NCBI GenBank assembly: GCA_003511885.1 | Contig: DOIX01000096.1 | Coordinates: 1-6,949 of the forward strand | Direction: 5' to 3' | Length of the DNA: 6,949 bases | DNA from: Cyanobacteria bacterium UBA11153 | Lineage (GTDB): Bacteria > Cyanobacteriota > Cyanobacteriia > Cyanobacteriales > Coleofasciculaceae | Part shown: piece after piece, positions 4,565 to 6,949 of the stretch | Numbering within the stretch: the first letter of the stretch is position 1 | Layout: every line of letters begins with the position of its first letter | Notes under the pieces: generated by a model | What the model saw: only the letters and a program-made list of their open reading frames with translations | What the model was told of the DNA's origin: nothing | The model's database searches: none | Position numbers and translations under genes: made by a program

Positions 4565-5546
4565 AATCTTGAAATACCATAATACTGCCGGAATAGCAGG
4601 CAACCCAAACTTGACGAGTTTCTGGATCGTAAGTAATCCCAATCGGATTTTCATTTACCTTAACATTTTCCATCACCTTCAGATCGGAAGCCCGTACTTT
4701 ACTGACAGTATTGGCATGGTAATTCACCACATACAAAAATTGTCCATCATCGGATCTCACCATACTCCGAGGTGCTGCACCAGTGGTGACTTTTTTGACT
4801 ACCTTCCCTGTGGATAAATCAATTTTCGCTACATCATCTTCCCCATTCAAAGTAGCGTAGAGATATTTTTCCATAGGATCTAAAATTAAATGGCGAGGTG
4901 CATTGCCAATATCTTTCAACCATCCTACTGAAAAATCAGTGAGATTTACCGTCGCAATATCCCTCGTTCCCATCATGGCTACATAAGCCTTTTCTGATGC
5001 GGAATTAATGACTATGCCCCGTGGATAGCGCCCTAATCTAACCCGTTTAATTTCTTTGTTTTGGTTGGGATCTACCACACTCAAATCCCAACTGCACCAA
5101 TTACTCACTAATACTAAGCTGTCGTCTGGTGAAGCAGCGACAAATTTGGGAACGGAGCCAACTTCAATGGCTTTTTCGACTGACAGAGTTTTGGTATTAA
5201 CTCGGTACAAAAAACTATTGTCTGTTTTTTGAGAAGGATCGCATTCATCATCGCCGGGATTCTTAAATTCCCCTCCATACATTTGGTAATTGGAGATCCA
5301 TGCGTAGTCGCCCTGATGAGAAAAAGCTGCTTCAACGGGAGCGCCCTGGTGTTTGCCCTGGAATTTAGATTGGCTGTATTTTGCTAAATCTACAGCATCG
5401 TCAATGGTTTTAACTAACTGATATTTGCGATCGTAAACAGTGATGTTGTGGCTGTACATCATGTTTTGCGCAAAGAATAAACCATTTCCGGAATGAACGA
5501 TTGATTTGGGGGAAATTTTACCAAAAATCGTTTTTTTGAGCGTCAT
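4563..5546 (-). CDS. YVTN/YncE-family seven-bladed beta-propeller protein
   Basis: The protein has 327 residues built from about 42-residue blades: 8-49, a second blade with an insertion (about 68-128), then 129-170, 171-212, 213-254, 255-296 and 297-327, the last probably closed by the N-terminal strand. Blade starts repeat the pattern VGxxPKFVAASPD, LGRYPRGIVIN, IGNAPRHLILD, TGAAPRSMVRSD, VNENPIGITYD, typical of YVTN/YncE surface-layer propellers. The ligand is unknown and no catalytic residues are evident. No signal peptide or membrane segment is visible although relatives are commonly extracytoplasmic. Its ATG overlaps the TGA of the upstream peptidoglycan-binding gene (ATGA, 5543-5546), and it has no Shine-Dalgarno of its own, so translation depends on the upstream gene by reinitiation or, possibly, by frameshift fusion at the A9 run. 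It may be a wall-bound scaffold or sensor; that is inference. Confidence 0.85.
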   Translation of the reverse strand: MTLKKTIFGKISPKSIVHSGNGLFFAQNMMYSHNITVYDRKYQLVKTIDDAVDLAKYSQSKFQGKHQGAPVEAAFSHQGDYAWISNYQMYGGEFKNPGDDECDPSQKTDNSFLYRVNTKTLSVEKAIEVGSVPKFVAASPDDSLVLVSNWCSWDLSVVDPNQNKEIKRVRLGRYPRGIVINSASEKAYVAMMGTRDIATVNLTDFSVGWLKDIGNAPRHLILDPMEKYLYATLNGEDDVAKIDLSTGKVVKKVTTGAAPRSMVRSDDGQFLYVVNYHANTVSKVRASDLKVMENVKVNENPIGITYDPETRQVWVACYSGSIMVFQD

Positions 5547-6787
5547 GCCAGTTTGATCTTGGTTTTTTTTTCCGGGGTATTTTTGCGATCGCTCTGGTTT
5601 TGGATGAATGGCGTATCATTAAAGACAGGATCTGGCTTTGCCTCTGGTGATGGGCTGGCTTCTGGGCTAGCTTCTGGGCTGGTAGATTCTAAGGCGGCTT
5701 TGGTTTTGGCATCAATTTTCCCATCAGGGGTTAAGCCATTCGCTTTCTGGAATTCCATCACCGCTGCTTCTGTCAAAGAACCATAATAGCCTGTGGTGGG
5801 ACCATTAAAGTAGCCTTTGTCTTGCAGCGTTTTCTGAATCGCAGTAACATCAGAATTGCGACTACCTTTCTGTAAAATCGGCTGACTATTTCCTAATCCA
5901 ATCCGCTCATCTGTAATAGTAGGAGATGGAGTAAGATCGGGAGATGGAGATATGGGTTGAGACTCGGTGCTATTTTGGGGACTTGATTCCAGTGCGCCAC
6001 GAGTTTTTGCACCTGCGATACCATCTGATTTTAAACCTTTGGCTTGTTGAAATTTCTTGACTGCTGCTTCAGTCCCAGTGCCGTAGTAACCTGTAATTGG
6101 GCCATCAAAATAGCCGCTTAATTGCAGATTTTTTTGGAGAGCGGTAACTTGAGAATTGCGATCGCCTCTTTTCAGAATTACCCTAGGTTTAGTCGATGGA
6201 GATCCTTCATCCGTCTCTGCCATCGATGAGCTGTCATCTTCAGGCATGGCTTTTTCTTTCACCAAGGGTTTATCAGTTTCGCCTGTAGCTTTTTCCTCAA
6301 TCGGCGATATATTGCTTTCGGTTGTGGTTTTTTCCTCAATCGGGGATATACTGCTGTCAGAACCCTCTTGTATTTCCAGAGGTTGAGAGTTAACTGTGGC
6401 GGAATTCAGCTTCCCTTGAGTTTCGCTCCCAGCAACGCCATCGGGTTTTATGCCCTTGGCTGCCTGAAATTTCTGCACTGCTGCTTCCGTCAGGGGACCA
6501 TAATAGCCAGTAATCGGTCCGTTAAAATATCCGGCATCTTGTAACGTTTTCTGAAGAGATGTGACATCAGAGCCTTTATCTCCCTTTTTCAGGGCGAAAA
6601 CCGGAGCTGCCACACTGACAATAAACAGGGTAATGGTGAAAATTATCAAAGGAATCCACGCCCCACTCAAAGGTTTGTGACGGTGGAATTCCGGAAAGAG
6701 GAGACTTTCAGCGGGGGGTGTCTCCTTTTTAGGGTTGTCTGCTACCTCGCTAGTTACCGCTAGATTGGATTGGGTGAGTTTGTCCAT
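5543..6787 (-). CDS. Exported or membrane-anchored protein with three peptidoglycan-binding domains
   Basis: The protein has 414 residues. A 43-residue hydrophilic N-terminus with basic HRHK (35-38) leads into one hydrophobic segment (about 44-65, WIPLIIFTITLFIVSVAAPVFA). The VFA at its end could be a signal peptidase site, otherwise it is a signal anchor. Three PG_binding_1 domains follow (about 66-127, 205-266 and 305-366), each with a pattern such as LKKGDKGSDVTSLQKTLQDA, a GYFxGPxTGYYG turn, TEAAVxxFQ and a DGxxxxxT end. They are joined by acidic Ser/Thr/Pro/Glu linkers (128-204, with a duplicated SPIEEK unit, and 267-304), and a Pro-rich tail ends KKTKIKLA. These domains bind peptidoglycan and there is no enzyme domain, so it is probably an envelope scaffold. 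The ATG at 6787 has AGGAAG 10 bases upstream. It overlaps the propeller gene by ATGA. Confidence 0.92.
   Translation of the reverse strand: MDKLTQSNLAVTSEVADNPKKETPPAESLLFPEFHRHKPLSGAWIPLIIFTITLFIVSVAAPVFALKKGDKGSDVTSLQKTLQDAGYFNGPITGYYGPLTEAAVQKFQAAKGIKPDGVAGSETQGKLNSATVNSQPLEIQEGSDSSISPIEEKTTTESNISPIEEKATGETDKPLVKEKAMPEDDSSSMAETDEGSPSTKPRVILKRGDRNSQVTALQKNLQLSGYFDGPITGYYGTGTEAAVKKFQQAKGLKSDGIAGAKTRGALESSPQNSTESQPISPSPDLTPSPTITDERIGLGNSQPILQKGSRNSDVTAIQKTLQDKGYFNGPTTGYYGSLTEAAVMEFQKANGLTPDGKIDAKTKAALESTSPEASPEASPSPEAKPDPVFNDTPFIQNQSDRKNTPEKKTKIKLA
5563..5571 (-). other. A9 run, potential -1 slippage site
   Basis: On the - strand the end of the peptidoglycan-binding gene reads GAA AAA AAA ACC, giving the heptamer A-AAA-AAA in the correct phase for a -1 slip. 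After the slip the frame reads AAC CAA GAT CAA ACT GGC and runs into the ATG of the propeller without a stop. Runs of nine A are known slippage sites (Thermus dnaX transcriptional slippage). Whether slippage happens here cannot be told from sequence. Confidence 0.45.
6291..6368 (-). repeat. 39-bp in-frame tandem repeat in the linker
   Basis: TTTTCCTCAATCGG (+ strand) occurs at 6291 and 6330, a 39-base period encoding two 13-residue linker units that both contain SPIEEK (149-154 and 161-166 of the protein). It indicates recent slippage growth of a flexible linker between the first and second peptidoglycan-binding domains. Confidence 0.7.
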
Positions 6788-6797
6788 ATTGCGTCAT

Positions 6798-6803
6798 CTT
6801 CCT
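6798..6803 (-). promoter_or_regulatory. Shine-Dalgarno AGGAAG for the peptidoglycan-binding gene
   Basis: On the - strand AGGAAG stands 10 bases before the ATG at 6787 and supports that start. A small upstream frame (ATG 6870, TAG 6802-6804) ends inside this site. Confidence 0.55.
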
Positions 6804-6863
6804 ATGGCATTTTCCGCGATCGTACACTAGTCAGGCCGATCGGATCCACATTCAAGGCAAATT

Positions 6864-6890
6864 TTGACATCTCCTCCTTTAGGGGCGGGC
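6864..6890 (-). mobile_element. Possible remnant right end of an IS200/IS605-type element
   Basis: Read on the - strand, the sequence is GCCCGCCCCTAAAGG followed by AGGAGATGTCAA. It resembles the subterminal hairpin plus GGGGAGATGTCAA that I recall at the ends of many IS200/IS605 elements, where the right-end cleavage tetranucleotide can be TCAA (as in IS608). The hairpin arms are eroded here. The element body would lie to the right, beyond the window. No transposase is visible. Confidence 0.35.
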
Positions 6891-6916
6891 TATTGGCTCG
6901 GGGCTAGGGGATAGGG
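6882..6916 (+). repeat. G-tract intergenic repeat, second stretch
   Basis: Runs of G at 6882-6885, 6887-6889, 6900-6903, 6907-6910 and 6914-6916 include GGGGCTAGGGG. They share the GGGGCTAGGG word with 1266-1307, so they appear to be the same class of filler repeat. Confidence 0.5.
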
Positions 6917-6949
6917 AAGAAAGCTGCCTAATCAAGGGTTTGAGGAATT

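Noticed and set aside
5114..5335. A 73-residue - strand frame inside the propeller gene, and + strand frames at 4569-4817, 5553-5786 and 6156-6386
   Set aside because: They are alternative-frame shadows of two well-supported genes; low-complexity residues reflect the linkers read in the wrong frame.
6864..6869. TTGACA on the + strand as a -35 box
   Set aside because: No -10 occurs at a usable distance (the nearest, TATTGG, is 21 bases on), and the sequence is better explained as part of a possible insertion-element end.

Overview
The window looks like chromosomal DNA from a filamentous cyanobacterium, probably of the Oscillatoria/Microcoleus kind. This rests on HIP1 octamers (GCGATCGC) at 555, 821, 924, 1025, 5585 and 6158, on stand-alone accA and FolE proteins of cyanobacterial type, on a cyanobacterial YbjN-family protein, on the tail of an Uma2-type endonuclease, and on G-rich and palindromic intergenic repeats of the sort scattered through these genomes. 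Family assignments come from reading the proteins and from memory; no search was run.

Layout, left to right. (1) 3-149: coiled-coil C-terminus of an Uma2-like endonuclease on the + strand, followed by a hairpin terminator. (2) 278-1258: accA, alpha subunit of acetyl-CoA carboxylase, behind an almost T-free A-rich leader. (3) 1259-1659: a 401-base gap with a G-tract repeat, a dispersed palindrome, two inverted repeats flanking a TATAAT box, and a hairpin. (4) 1660-2379 and 2431-3156: a short-chain dehydrogenase and folE (GTP cyclohydrolase I), probably one transcript, which may link the dehydrogenase to pterin synthesis. (5) 3157-3561: a 405-base gap with a C/G-rich hairpin, a palindromic repeat and two more palindromes. 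(6) 3562-3957 and 3969-4439: a 131-residue protein with an RTRPFAP leader motif, which I associate with cyanobacterial DUF4157 proteins (linked to contractile injection systems), followed 11 bases later by a YbjN-family protein whose fold resembles type III secretion chaperones. (7) 4506-4564: two abutting hairpins between convergent genes, one with 18-bp arms. (8) 6787 down to 4563, - strand: a membrane-anchored or exported protein with three peptidoglycan-binding domains, overlapping by ATGA a seven-bladed YVTN/YncE-like beta-propeller. (9) 6788-6949: 5' region of that operon, with a possible remnant end of an IS200/IS605 element and G-rich repeat DNA.

The two observations most worth checking are these. 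First, an A9 run lies 17 bases before the ATGA overlap; a -1 slip there would join the peptidoglycan-binding protein to the propeller in an open frame of about 741 residues, which could explain how a propeller without a signal peptide reaches the envelope. Second, the leader-motif protein and its YbjN partner look like a possible cargo/chaperone pair, and the leader protein has a suspicious in-frame TAG just upstream of its start.
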